From an uncultured Campylobacter sp. (GTDB lineage Bacteria > Campylobacterota > Campylobacteria > Campylobacterales > Campylobacteraceae): DNA of 64,000 nt. The notes under the pieces are model-generated. The model worked only from the letters and a program-made list of their open reading frames with translations. It was not told the DNA's origin and did no database searches. Made by a program: the position numbers and the translations under genes. Numbering within the stretch: the stretch's first letter is position 1; each line of letters begins with the position of its first letter. Where the stretch lies: positions 62,001-126,000 of the forward strand of contig NZ_CALJPC010000071.1 in assembly GCF_937981295.1 (NCBI RefSeq). The letters run 5' to 3'. Shown here piece after piece: positions 8,656 through 16,500 of this stretch.

Positions 8656-9508
8656 ATGTTTATTTCACAGAGTAAAATCGACGATCTAATCGCTAGCGAC
8701 GGCGCGTTTTTGGACCTTACGACCGAGCTTTTACGCGGCTGCACGGATTTAAATGCGCCCGCGCGGCTTTCGATCGTAACGAGACAGGATCTGATCTTTA
8801 GCGGCGGGCAGATTGCGCGCGAGGTAGCGGCGCGCTTTGGTTGCGAGACGCAGCATCTAGCGCGCGGGGGAAGCGCATTTTGCGCGGGGGATGAAATTTT
8901 TAGCGCGCAGGGGAGCTTCGAGAGCCTGCATAAAGCCTGGAAGATCGTTCAGATCGTGTTTGAGTACTCCTGCAAAATTTCAACCTACGCGCACGAGATG
9001 GTTGCGCTGATGCGAGAGGCTAATCCGCGCTGCATGCTGGGTGCGACACGCAAGAGCTTTCCTTTTGCGAAGGAGCTTTGCGTAAATGCGCTGATCGCGG
9101 GCGGTGGAACGATGCACCGCCTGGGGCTGCACGACAGCGTCCTGTTTTTTTTCAAATCACATTCGCGCGTTTGCGAGCTTTGGCGAGTTTTGCGCGCAGA
9201 TTGCTAAATTTAAAGAGCGCGCGCCTGAGCGAAAGATCATGATCGAAGTGGCGAGCGAGGGCGAATTTAGTGAGCTCTTAAAATACGCGCCTGATGCGAT
9301 AATGTGCGATAAGATGAACCCGAGCGAGCTTAGAGCCTGCGTTTTGAAGCGAGATGAGACGGCGCCGCAGATTAAAATTTGCGCTGCAGGAGGCATAAAT
9401 AAAAATAACTGCGCCGAGTTTGCAGCTACCGGCGCGGACGTGCTCGTAAGCTCGGCGGTTTGGAATCAGGGCGTGTGCGATCTAGGCGGAAAGATAGAAT
9501 TTATCTAA
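8656..9508 (+). pseudogene. modD: modD-like phosphoribosyltransferase, frameshifted at a T8 run
   Basis: Two overlapping frames together encode one ModD-type protein (homologue of nicotinate-nucleotide pyrophosphorylase found in molybdate operons), about 284 residues. The first frame (8656-9207) carries GATRKSFPFAKELC and NALIAGGGTMHRLGLHDS; the second (in frame with 9104-9508) carries IMIEVASEGEF, APDAIMCDKMNP and ICAAGGINKNN. They join if one T is removed from the run of eight at 9145-9152, giving VLFFSNHI. As written, the protein ends early at 9207. A genuine inactivation, a phase-variable T tract and a sequencing error are all possible. Confidence 0.82.
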
Positions 9509-9564
9509 ATATTAAATTTTAAATTTTAAGGCACAAAAGTCTAAAAAAGGGCATAAAAACGCGA

Positions 9565-9576
9565 TTTATTAATAAA
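9565..9576. promoter_or_regulatory. AT palindrome upstream of modA
   Basis: TTTATTAATAAA is a perfect 12-bp palindrome lying 48 bp before modA. A TATATT element follows at about 9583-9588 and could be the -10 box. The position suits an operator, but the sequence does not match the ModE box I know, so the regulator is unknown. Confidence 0.3.
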
Positions 9577-9623
9577 TAAGAGTATATTTTGTAGAATTCT
9601 TAAAATTTCAAAAAAGGATTTTC

Positions 9624-10325
9624 ATGAAAAAAATTGCTTTTATTTTAGCGCTTGCGGCAAGCGTCTCGTTTTGCGCGGATCAGCTGATCATCGCGGCCGG
9701 CGGCGGATACAAAAAGCCCGTCTCGGCCGTGATCGAAAATTTGAAAAAAGAGGGCATGGACGTGGCGGGATCGTTTGCCAACCTCGGCCAGCTCGTCATT
9801 CAATCGCGCAAGAATAAAATTTCATTCATCGTGGGCGACGAGGCGTTTTTGAAAAAAAGCGATCTAAATATCACTAAATTTGAACGCGTCGGGCGCGGCA
9901 CGCTCGTTTTAGTAACGCCGAAAAATATCAAAATAAACGATGTCTCAGAGATCGCAAAATTCGATAAGATCGCAATGCCCGATCCTAAAAAGGCGATTTA
10001 CGGTATCAGAACGAACGAGTTTTTGCAAAACGCCAAGATGGACGGAGTAAAAGATAAAATTTTAGCCGTCGCGGGCGTGCCGCAGGTAGTCGCTTACGTC
10101 ATCAACGGCGAGGTGCAGGCGGGCTTTATCAACAGCACCGAAGCGGTCGCCAAAAAAGATGAGTTCGGCTCGATCATCTACATCGACGAGAGCCTCTACA
10201 GCCCCGCATACATCGGCATCGCGAGGCTTAGCGCGTGCGGTGATGAAGCGCTTTGCGAAAAGGTGATGAAGGAATTTCAATCGGACCGCTCAAAAGAGAT
10301 TTTTTCAAAATTCGGCCTTAAATGA
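9624..10325 (+). CDS. modA: Molybdate-type ABC transporter substrate-binding protein
   Basis: A 233-residue periplasmic binding protein with a cleavable signal (MKKIAFILALAASVSFCA). The mature part begins with DQLIIAAGGG and contains AKFDKIAMPDPKKAIYG, VAGVPQVVAYVINGEVQAGFINSTEA and IYIDESLYSPAYIGIA, the arrangement seen in ModA/tungstate-type proteins of the PBP-II superfamily. The exact oxyanion cannot be assigned. A typical AAAGGA site precedes the ATG. Its stop overlaps the modB ATG at 10322, so the two genes are coupled. Confidence 0.8.
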   Translation: MKKIAFILALAASVSFCADQLIIAAGGGYKKPVSAVIENLKKEGMDVAGSFANLGQLVIQSRKNKISFIVGDEAFLKKSDLNITKFERVGRGTLVLVTPKNIKINDVSEIAKFDKIAMPDPKKAIYGIRTNEFLQNAKMDGVKDKILAVAGVPQVVAYVINGEVQAGFINSTEAVAKKDEFGSIIYIDESLYSPAYIGIARLSACGDEALCEKVMKEFQSDRSKEIFSKFGLK

Positions 10326-10991
10326 GCGACATAGCTTGGATCACACATCCTCTGATACTAAGCGCCAAAGCCCTATTTTTGCAGTTTTTTGCTGCTGATT
10401 TCAATAGGGCTGGCAATTGCGTATTTTTTAGCTTTCAGCAAAGCTAAATTTAAAAAAATCGTCGAAATTTTAGTGATTTTTCCACTCATCTTCCCGCCGA
10501 TCGCGACGGGATTTTTGCTTCTTTACATCTTCGGAAAGAGCGGATTTATCGGCTCTGCGTTGAATTTAGACATCGTTTTTAACTTTTCTTCATTGGTAAT
10601 CGCCGCATTTTTGGTGGGGCTGCCGCTGTTTGTAAAGCCCGTGTGTGCGAGCTTTGAGCTCTTTCCTAAAAGTCTAATCGAAGCCGCGCAAATTTTGGGC
10701 AAAAACAGAGCTCAAATTTTCCTCTTCGTAATCCTTCCAAGCTCGCTTAAAACGCTCGGCTCCGCGCTTATTTTAGCGCTCTCGCGCGGGCTTGGCGAAG
10801 TGGGTATCACGCTGATGCTGGGCGGAAACATCGTGGGCAAAACCGACACGCTAGGCCTTGCGATCATGGGCGCCGTGTATGACGGAGAAAACGAGCGGGC
10901 GCTGATTTTAAGCGTTTTGCTCGTGATTTTCAGCTTGATTTTATTCTTCGCGATAAGTCTTTTAGATAAAAAGCGAAATTTGTCTAATTGA
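10322..10991 (+). pseudogene. modB: Molybdate-type ABC permease, frameshifted at a T6 run
   Basis: Inner-membrane permease of the ModB type. The natural start is the ATG at 10322, overlapping the modA stop; it gives MSDIAWITHPLILSAKALF. This frame breaks at the six Ts at 10385-10390 and ends shortly after. Removing one T joins it to the frame from 10389 to 10991, which supplies LLLISIGLAIAYFLAFSK, several membrane segments and the EAA loop, SLIEAAQILGKNRAQIF (about 10672-10722). A weak TTG start at 10389 would make a protein lacking about 22 N-terminal residues. No ATPase gene follows; sodC does. Confidence 0.78.
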
Positions 10992-11025
10992 AAAAAATTA
11001 TTTTTAAGTATTTTTTTGATAGAAT
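10992..11025 (+). promoter_or_regulatory. Probable sodC promoter
   Basis: A T-rich stretch directly after the modB stop is followed by GATAGAAT at 11018-11025, a plausible Campylobacter sigma-70 -10 element. It lies about 32 bp before the sodC ATG. This suggests that sodC can be expressed independently of the mod genes. Confidence 0.4.
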
Positions 11026-11056
11026 TGCAAACGCATTTCATTTTAAAGGATTTATC

Positions 11057-11602
11057 ATGAAGAAATTTCTAATTTCATCAATTTTAGTCGCAAGCGCCTT
11101 GATCGCTCACGAGCACGGCGATATGCAAAATTTCGACCCTAAGTCTGGCAAGCACCTCGTCATCAATATGGAGCAGCTGGGCGAGAAGGGCAACGTGAGC
11201 GTCGGTGAGGTCGTAGCGGTCGAGACGAACTACGGCGTGGCATTTTTCCCAAATTTAAAGGGTCTTGCTAGCGGCGTGCACGGCTTTCACGTGCATCAAA
11301 ACGCCGACTGCGGCGCGACCGAGAAGGGTCTAGGCATGAAAGCGGGCGGCCACTGGGATCCGAGCGACACCAAAAAGCACTCGTTTGCTTGGGACGATAG
11401 CGGTCACAAGGGCGATCTGCCTGCGCTTTTTGTCGATGCCGAGGGCAATGCGGTCTATCCGGTGCTAGCTCCGAAGATCAAGAGCCTAGATGAGCTAAAG
11501 GGCCACTCGCTAATGGTTCACGTCGGCGGCGATAACCACAGCGACCATCCGAAGCCGCTTGGCGGCGGCGGCGCTAGAATGGTCTGCGGCGTCATAAAAT
11601 AA
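11057..11602 (+). CDS. sodC: Cu/Zn superoxide dismutase, periplasmic
   Basis: A 181-residue SodC with a signal peptide (MKKFLISSILVASALIAHE). Copper and zinc ligands are visible in GFHVHQNADC (about residues 76-85), GGHWDPSDTKKHSF (about 96-109) and the late HVGGDNHSDHP; the conserved Arg is in GGGGARMVCGVIK. It removes periplasmic superoxide. I chose the ATG at 11057 because AAAGGA lies 6 bp upstream and it begins a proper signal sequence; the longer in-frame extension to 10988 overlaps modB and has no such features. Confidence 0.95.
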   Translation: MKKFLISSILVASALIAHEHGDMQNFDPKSGKHLVINMEQLGEKGNVSVGEVVAVETNYGVAFFPNLKGLASGVHGFHVHQNADCGATEKGLGMKAGGHWDPSDTKKHSFAWDDSGHKGDLPALFVDAEGNAVYPVLAPKIKSLDELKGHSLMVHVGGDNHSDHPKPLGGGGARMVCGVIK

Positions 11603-11993
11603 GCTTCTTCGCGGATGAAATTTAATTATCCGCAATCTCTAAATTTAGCAGCCCTGCGGTTAAATTTACGCGATGAAATTTCGCCGTCCGCAGCGCCGAG
11701 ATACGCCCGCTCTGCCGTTAAATTTACGCACGGCGGGCTTTGATACAACTTATGCAGCGCGAAATTTTATGCTAAATTTACGCGCTGCGCAGCACCCTCT
11801 CCTGCTTAAAATTTTAAAATTTAACTCCGTTTGCGCTCATTACGCCCTGTTTTTGCCGCAGCGCAAAATTTTCTAAATTTAAATCAAAGTTCTAAATTTA
11901 CGGCGCCGAGCTATTTTGGCGGCGTGAGCTTCATTTAACTTTTTCTTCACGACTTTTTTCTACAATCACGCTAACTTTCACAAAGGAGAGAGA
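11603..11993. other. Intergenic region between sodC and the DUF1104 gene
   Basis: About 390 bp with AAATTT-type words and no credible gene. GCGGAT (11611-11616) and ATCCGC (11628-11633) could form a weak hairpin after sodC. A TACAAT element at 11961-11966, about 28 bp before the next ATG, is a candidate -10 box for the downstream gene. Confidence 0.5.
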
Positions 11994-12527
11994 ATGAAAA
12001 AGATTGTTTTAGCAAGTGTTTTAGTCGCGGGCGTGCTGTTCGCCGCAGATTTTAGCTCAAGCAGCCCCGAGCAGATCAATGCCTCGATCGCCGGCGCGGA
12101 CGCCAAGAGCTTAAGCGAAGCGGCGTTTGAGATCGACAAGCGCGCAGGCGAGCTAAGAGCGCAGGCAAGGGATCTTAAGCGCGGATTTAAGATGGAGTTT
12201 AAAAAGAAGCTGGACGCTATGAGCGTCGAGGATCGCGAGAAATTCCTGGACGAGTTTAGAAAAAACTATAACGCTCAGGCGGGCAAGCTAAGCGTCGAGC
12301 AGGCGGATAGGCTTGATATCGAGCTTAAAGACCGCGGCAATTTCGGCAAATTTAAAAGGCCTGCTTGCGGGTTCGGTCCGCACAGATCGCATATGGCCCC
12401 CGGTGAGTGCGGCCATATGCCGCCTAGAGGGATGGGTGACGGCGCGGGTCCGGCAATGCCGCCAAGAGGCGATATGCCGTGCAATCAAAATGCTGGCGCC
12501 GCTCCGTGTCCTATGACGCAGCAATAG
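11994..12527 (+). CDS. DUF1104-family periplasmic protein with Met/Cys/His-rich tail
   Basis: A 177-residue exported protein. The signal is MKKIVLASVLVAGVLFAADF. The central part (about residues 20-115) is charged and helical, with SPEQINASIAG and VEDREKFLDEFRKNY, matching the DUF1104 family known from Campylobacter and Helicobacter. From about residue 120 the chain is rich in Gly, Pro, Met, His and Cys (PHRSHMAPGECGHMPPRGM, then CNQNAGAAPCPM), a composition that could bind metal. The overall design recalls CpxP/Spy-type periplasmic proteins, and a two-component system lies immediately downstream. AAAGGAGAGAG precedes the ATG. Function is not established. Confidence 0.78.
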   Translation: MKKIVLASVLVAGVLFAADFSSSSPEQINASIAGADAKSLSEAAFEIDKRAGELRAQARDLKRGFKMEFKKKLDAMSVEDREKFLDEFRKNYNAQAGKLSVEQADRLDIELKDRGNFGKFKRPACGFGPHRSHMAPGECGHMPPRGMGDGAGPAMPPRGDMPCNQNAGAAPCPMTQQ

Positions 12528-12550
12528 CTGCCCGCGCGCAAGCTACGTAG

Positions 12551-12573
12551 TTCCGCGCAGCACTTGCGCGGAA
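12551..12573 (+). terminator. Hairpin after the DUF1104 gene
   Basis: TTCCGCGCA (12551-12559) pairs with TGCGCGGAA (12565-12573) around a 5-base loop and is followed by TTTCGTTTTAT. It sits 24 bp after the stop codon, a good position for a Rho-independent terminator. Confidence 0.65.
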
Positions 12574-12993
12574 TTTCGTTTTATCGAAACACGGCGCGAG
12601 AATTTTAGCTTGAAATTTATGCGGCGTAGCGCCGATGAAATTTCGCAAAATTTTATCGGCACAGGCGAGGTTTTTGAAATTCTGCGCCGTAAAATTTTAT
12701 GTTGCGGAATTTAGAATTTTGTAGCGGCGGAATTTTAAAGCCCAATGTTTTGCCCGTAAATTTTAAAATTCCGCGGCGTGAAAATTTTATATCGTAAAAT
12801 TTTAGTTTCTTGTGCTGCGCCGCGCGAATAATACTAGGCGAGCGATCTTACAAGCCTAAATTTAGTAAGCATACTTTTGAGCTAAGACGCGCCGTTTTCG
12901 CTGCGATAAAATCTGCCGTGAAATTTCGCAATTAAATTTTACGTGGAATTTCACAGAGTATAATTTCAAAAATTCTACGCAAGGAGGCGAGCT
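12574..12993. repeat. Dense AAATTT-word region with promoter at its right end
   Basis: About 400 bp of short units such as gcGAAATTTCGC, taAAATTTTAT and cggAATTTTAAAG, with no gene. The last 40 bp carry GAGTATAAT, with TATAAT at 12959-12964, and AAGGAGG just before the response-regulator ATG. Confidence 0.6.
12959..12964 (+). promoter_or_regulatory. -10 box for the two-component operon
   Basis: A perfect TATAAT lies about 30 bp before the ATG of the response regulator, with AAGGAGG between them. It suggests that the regulator and kinase are transcribed from their own promoter, separately from the DUF1104 gene. Confidence 0.55.
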
Positions 12994-13656
12994 ATGGCAA
13001 GGGTTTTGATCGTCGAGGACGAGGGGATGCTGCTAGATATGATGTGCACCTATATGCGCGGCGCGGGGCACGAGGTAAGCGGCAGTAAAAGCTACGACGA
13101 GGCGCTCTCTTTAGCGTACGAAAAGAGCTTCGATCTGTGGATCTTCGACGTCAAAATCATCGGCGGCAACGGCTTTGCGCTACTTCGCGAGCTGCGCGAG
13201 GCGGGGCGTGGAGCACCGTGCATTTTCACGACGTCGCTAAATACTCTGCAAGACGTCGAAAGTGGCTTTAAAAGCGGCTGCGACGACTACCTCAAAAAGC
13301 CTTTCGAGCTAAAAGAGCTGGCTCTGCGCGCAGATAATCTACTAAAGCGCACCTTCGTCCACAACGCCGCCCTGCGCGAAAATATCGGCGGAAGCTTTAG
13401 CTTCGATATGGCTCAGCGCGCGCTTTATCACAACGGAAGAGCCGTGCCGATGCCTCAAAAGCAGGCGCGGCTTCTTGCTCTGCTTCTGAAAAACCGCGAT
13501 AAATTCCTTAGTAAAGATGAAATTTTCGCCGCGCTGTGGGACTACGACGAGAGCCCGAGCGAGCTTAGCCTGCGCGTTTATATCGCGGAGCTGCGAAAAA
13601 TTTTGGGCAAGGATCGCATCATAAACGCTTCCAAGCTTGGCTACAAATATCTCTAG
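12994..13656 (+). CDS. OmpR-family response regulator
   Basis: A 220-residue two-domain regulator. The receiver domain (about 1-115) has the acidic pair VEDE (8-11), the phospho-acceptor Asp in LWIFDVKI (about 52) and the conserved Lys in DDYLKKPFE (about 101). The C-terminal winged helix (about 125-220) includes PQKQARLLALLLKN and LRVYIAELRKILG, ending with the family's SKLGYKYL. It is followed after 9 bp by its probable partner kinase. The target genes are unknown, but the adjacent DUF1104 protein gene is an obvious candidate. Confidence 0.93.
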   Translation: MARVLIVEDEGMLLDMMCTYMRGAGHEVSGSKSYDEALSLAYEKSFDLWIFDVKIIGGNGFALLRELREAGRGAPCIFTTSLNTLQDVESGFKSGCDDYLKKPFELKELALRADNLLKRTFVHNAALRENIGGSFSFDMAQRALYHNGRAVPMPQKQARLLALLLKNRDKFLSKDEIFAALWDYDESPSELSLRVYIAELRKILGKDRIINASKLGYKYL

Positions 13657-13665
13657 GAGCGCGCC

Positions 13666-14772
13666 GTGTCCAAAATGCGTCAAATTCTACCGATTTTTTT
13701 GCTCTATACGCTCACCAGCGTCCTGTTTTTGGCACTGGTAAGCAGTGTATTTTACGAGCGGGAGAAGTTTTTTATCGCGGATCGCGATGCCTTTGCGATC
13801 AGGGATTTCAAGCACGGCTTAGAGGCTAAGCTAGCGCGCGGCGGGCGCCTAAACGAGGGCGATTTCGACGCCATGCAGGCATACGCGGCGGATCTGAATA
13901 GCAGCGATGAGATCGCGCGGGATTTTGAGCCGAAGGATGATGCGCCGCGCGTGTATATGGAGGGAGCGAGCAGGATCGAGCAGTTTAATCTCGCCGCCAA
14001 GGACGGCACGGAGTACTACGTAGCGATCAAAACTGAGGCGCTTGAGGGCAAGCTGGCGGCGCTGAAGCTTAAAATTTTAGCTGTGAGCGCGCTTGTTTTG
14101 GCGCTTATTTTGTTGATCGCGTATTTTATCATCCGCCTTTCACTGCGCCCGCTTTATGAAAAGATCGAGTTTCTTGACGGCTTCATCCGCGACACGACGC
14201 ACGAGATAAAAACCCCGCTTAGCGTGATTTTGATGAGTATCGAGCTTTTTGAAACCGAGCCGAAAAAATATCTGGGTAATATCAAGGCGGGCGCAAATAC
14301 GATAAACGCGCTATTTGAGGATCTAACCGCGCTAAGCTTAAACAAAAGCGGCAGCAGGCGGGAGGTAAATTTAGGCGAGCTAGTGCAAAGCCGCATAGAG
14401 TATTTCGGCGTCTCTGCGGAGCAAAAGCGCATAAGCTTAAGCGCCGATCTGCGCCCGGTAACCTTTTGCGCGGATGAGTTTAAGCTGCGAAAAATCATTG
14501 ACAATCTGCTTGGCAATGCGATAAAATATTGTGATGAGCTCGGCTGCGTCGAGGTGAGCCTAAGCGAGCGCTCGCTTCGCATAAAAAACAGCGGCGCGGG
14601 CATCGCGCGGCAAAATCTGCCGCATATTTTCGAGCTTTACACCCGCTTTGATCAACGCAACGGCGGCTTTGGCATCGGGCTTTTTATCGTGAAAAAATAC
14701 TGCGACGAGCTCGGGCTTAAAATTTCGTGCGATAGCAATGAGGATTGGACGGAATTTGAGGTGAAATTTTAA
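13666..14772 (+). CDS. Sensor histidine kinase
   Basis: A 368-residue inner-membrane kinase. Two membrane segments (about residues 5-25 and 137-160) flank a periplasmic domain of about 110 residues. The dimerisation helix carries the phospho-acceptor His in DTTHEIKTPLSVIL (about 180), and the ATPase domain has NLLGNAIKYC (N box), a short G1-like segment around NSGAGIARQNLPHIFELY, and GGFGIGLFIVKKYC (G2). A HAMP domain is not evident; the link from the second membrane segment to the H box is short. The start is GTG at 13666; an ATG three codons later is an alternative. It pairs with the preceding regulator. Confidence 0.92.
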   Translation: MSKMRQILPIFLLYTLTSVLFLALVSSVFYEREKFFIADRDAFAIRDFKHGLEAKLARGGRLNEGDFDAMQAYAADLNSSDEIARDFEPKDDAPRVYMEGASRIEQFNLAAKDGTEYYVAIKTEALEGKLAALKLKILAVSALVLALILLIAYFIIRLSLRPLYEKIEFLDGFIRDTTHEIKTPLSVILMSIELFETEPKKYLGNIKAGANTINALFEDLTALSLNKSGSRREVNLGELVQSRIEYFGVSAEQKRISLSADLRPVTFCADEFKLRKIIDNLLGNAIKYCDELGCVEVSLSERSLRIKNSGAGIARQNLPHIFELYTRFDQRNGGFGIGLFIVKKYCDELGLKISCDSNEDWTEFEVKF

Positions 14773-15592
14773 CTTTACACAAATGAAATTCTGCGCAAAC
14801 GAAATTTTAGAAGGCGGGCTTGCTAGGCTTAACCGCGTGAGTTTAAATTTAGCTAGCGCGATTCCGTCCGCAAAATTTGCGCCAGATTATAATTTGACGG
14901 CGGAATTTGCGCATGTAATTCGGTCGCACCCACAAAATTTCGCCCGCCGGTTTGCAAAATACGCAGCGTAAAATTCTACGGAATTTCGTGAAATTTTATT
15001 TGGACGCGAGCAGAATTACGGCGGCTAGGGATAAAATTTGCAGCAGTTCAGATAAAACCGCGCGCGACAATCGGCAAAATTCCGTAAAAATTTCGCGGCG
15101 CGCCGATTGGGTTCGCCCTTGCTCTGTTACTTCATACGCGCCGTATTCATGGCTGCGCAAAAGGCTGTGTCGTTTTAGGTTTCGTACTAAAATATCTATT
15201 TGCTTCTCATTCTTGCCGCTCGGTGTGTTGGCGTGGACTACGCGCGAGTAAATTAAAATTTAGCTCCGTCACGCCGAAGCGAAGCTTTATTAAAACGATT
15301 GGAGCAGATATTTTAAGCGCGTAATCGTCTTTTAATACGCACCGATCTTTTAAAGCGTGCGGCAAATTTTAAAATTTGCGCGTAGGCAAAAGGGCAAAAT
15401 TTGAGCGGTGAAGCTAGGTTTTATCGCTTTTAAATTTGACTTCGTCTTTCATATAAAATCAAATTCTGGGATTTTTGAATAAGCTATTAAATTTAACCAA
15501 ATTTGACCCCGCCCGAGTCAAAATAGGTGGGATCGAATTCGATCATTTCTTGCCGAGCGCTTACCTGCTCTCTGCGCTATCTGCTAACCCGA
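14773..15592. repeat. Long gene-free stretch rich in AAATTT words
   Basis: About 820 bp with no supported gene. Plus-strand frames at 14783-14971, 14952-15251 and 15475-15711 lack ribosome binding sites and family motifs. Near the right end, GATCATTTCT followed by TGCCGAG (15541-15557) and its near copy at 15591-15607 form a 50-bp-spaced direct repeat that duplicates the extreme 3' end of the broken asparaginase gene. Confidence 0.6.
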
Positions 15593-15736
15593 TCATTTCT
15601 CGCCAAGTGGCCAATAAACGATCGGTTTGGCTCCAAGTCTTGCTTCGCCGTGATACATCCCTAGCTTATCTTTCGTCCACGCAAAGCCCGTGTGTCAGTG
15701 CTTGTCGATAAAGATACCGCCGAGTCCTTTGCCTAT
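15593..15736 (-). pseudogene. Remnant of an asparaginase/isoaspartyl peptidase 3' end
   Basis: The minus strand encodes GGIFIDKH, a TGA (15695-15697), HTGFAWTKDKLGMYHGEARL and then KPIVYWPLGEK with a stop at 15593-15595. This is nearly the same as the last 40 residues of the intact asparaginase gene at 18310-19350, and the DNA is also close to identical over about 120 bp. Upstream the similarity fades into the 3' end of the metallophosphoesterase gene, which is in the same reading frame and stops 41 codons earlier. It is therefore a 5'-truncated copy with a premature stop. Confidence 0.82.
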
Positions 15737-15820
15737 CCCGGTATTATGCGGGTGCTTTTGTAAGATATTGCGGCAGGCTACGCTTAAATCAATGCTGCGG
15801 CTGTCCGCGTTTAGCCCGGA

Positions 15821-16420
15821 TCACGAATATCTTGCCGCGATTTGCCTTTGCCCTAAAATTTGCACGATCTCCTCTAAGCTTAAAATTTTGCCGTGCGAGT
15901 CAAAGCCTACGTTTAGTATGCGCCCCTCTAGGCTGGAAGCGCGGTCGTGCAAGTGTCCGTGAAGCATAAAAGAGCCTCGCGAGGCGTGGTTGTGCTCCTC
16001 TACGGGATAGTGAAACATACAGATGCTCATACCCGCCTTGCCGTCCTTCATCGCGCCCGCGCCGCCGTCAAAATTTAGCTCCTTGTAGTGCAGGATATCG
16101 CTAAAAATAGGATTTCCGTCATCTTTTAGCTCGCGCAGCAGCGCTTCTTTGTTTTGGCTAATGAGCGTATCGTGGTTGCCTAAAATCAACACATGCGAGC
16201 CGTTTAGCCTACGCGCGACGCTTTTTAGATCCTTCAATTTATTGCAAAATGCAAAATCTCCCAGATCATAAACCGTATCCTCTGGCCTCACTACGGCATT
16301 CCAGAGCTCTATTAGCTTTTCGTTCATCTCGCTTACATCGTTAAAAGCCCTAAATTTAGGGCAGTATTTCATAATATTGCCGTGATAAAAATGCAAATCG
16401 GAGGTAAAAAATATCATCAT
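15821..16420 (-). CDS. Stand-alone metallophosphoesterase, predicted RNA-end phosphatase of an RNA-repair cassette
   Basis: A 199-residue calcineurin-like phosphoesterase. Metal ligands appear in order: SDLHFYHGN (Asp8, His10), DLGDF (Asp55), LGNHDT (Asn82, His83), FHYP (His137) and HGHLHD (His156, His158). This is a compact form of the fold. It lies 80 bp downstream of a kinase-RNA ligase gene on the same strand. In the bacterial Pnkp RNA-repair enzyme the phosphatase domain is also a calcineurin-type phosphoesterase between kinase and ligase, so this gene could supply the 2',3'-end healing step here. That role is inference; a general phosphodiesterase is the alternative. Confidence 0.82.
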   Translation of the reverse strand: MMIFFTSDLHFYHGNIMKYCPKFRAFNDVSEMNEKLIELWNAVVRPEDTVYDLGDFAFCNKLKDLKSVARRLNGSHVLILGNHDTLISQNKEALLRELKDDGNPIFSDILHYKELNFDGGAGAMKDGKAGMSICMFHYPVEEHNHASRGSFMLHGHLHDRASSLEGRILNVGFDSHGKILSLEEIVQILGQRQIAARYS

Positions 16421-16500
16421 TTTCCTTTAAGCTTTAATCGCCGCATCGAATTTACGCTTTACGTTCAAATTTACGCGGCGTCAAATATTCGCGCTAATCG

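Noticed and set aside
10988..11056. N-terminal extension of SodC
   Set aside because: It overlaps the modB end and the putative promoter; the ATG at 11057 has AAAGGA and begins a signal peptide.
12574..12993. Possible CRISPR array because of regularly spaced AAATTT words
   Set aside because: Units are only 6-10 bp, vary in sequence and spacing, and occur in almost every spacer of the window; no cas genes are present.
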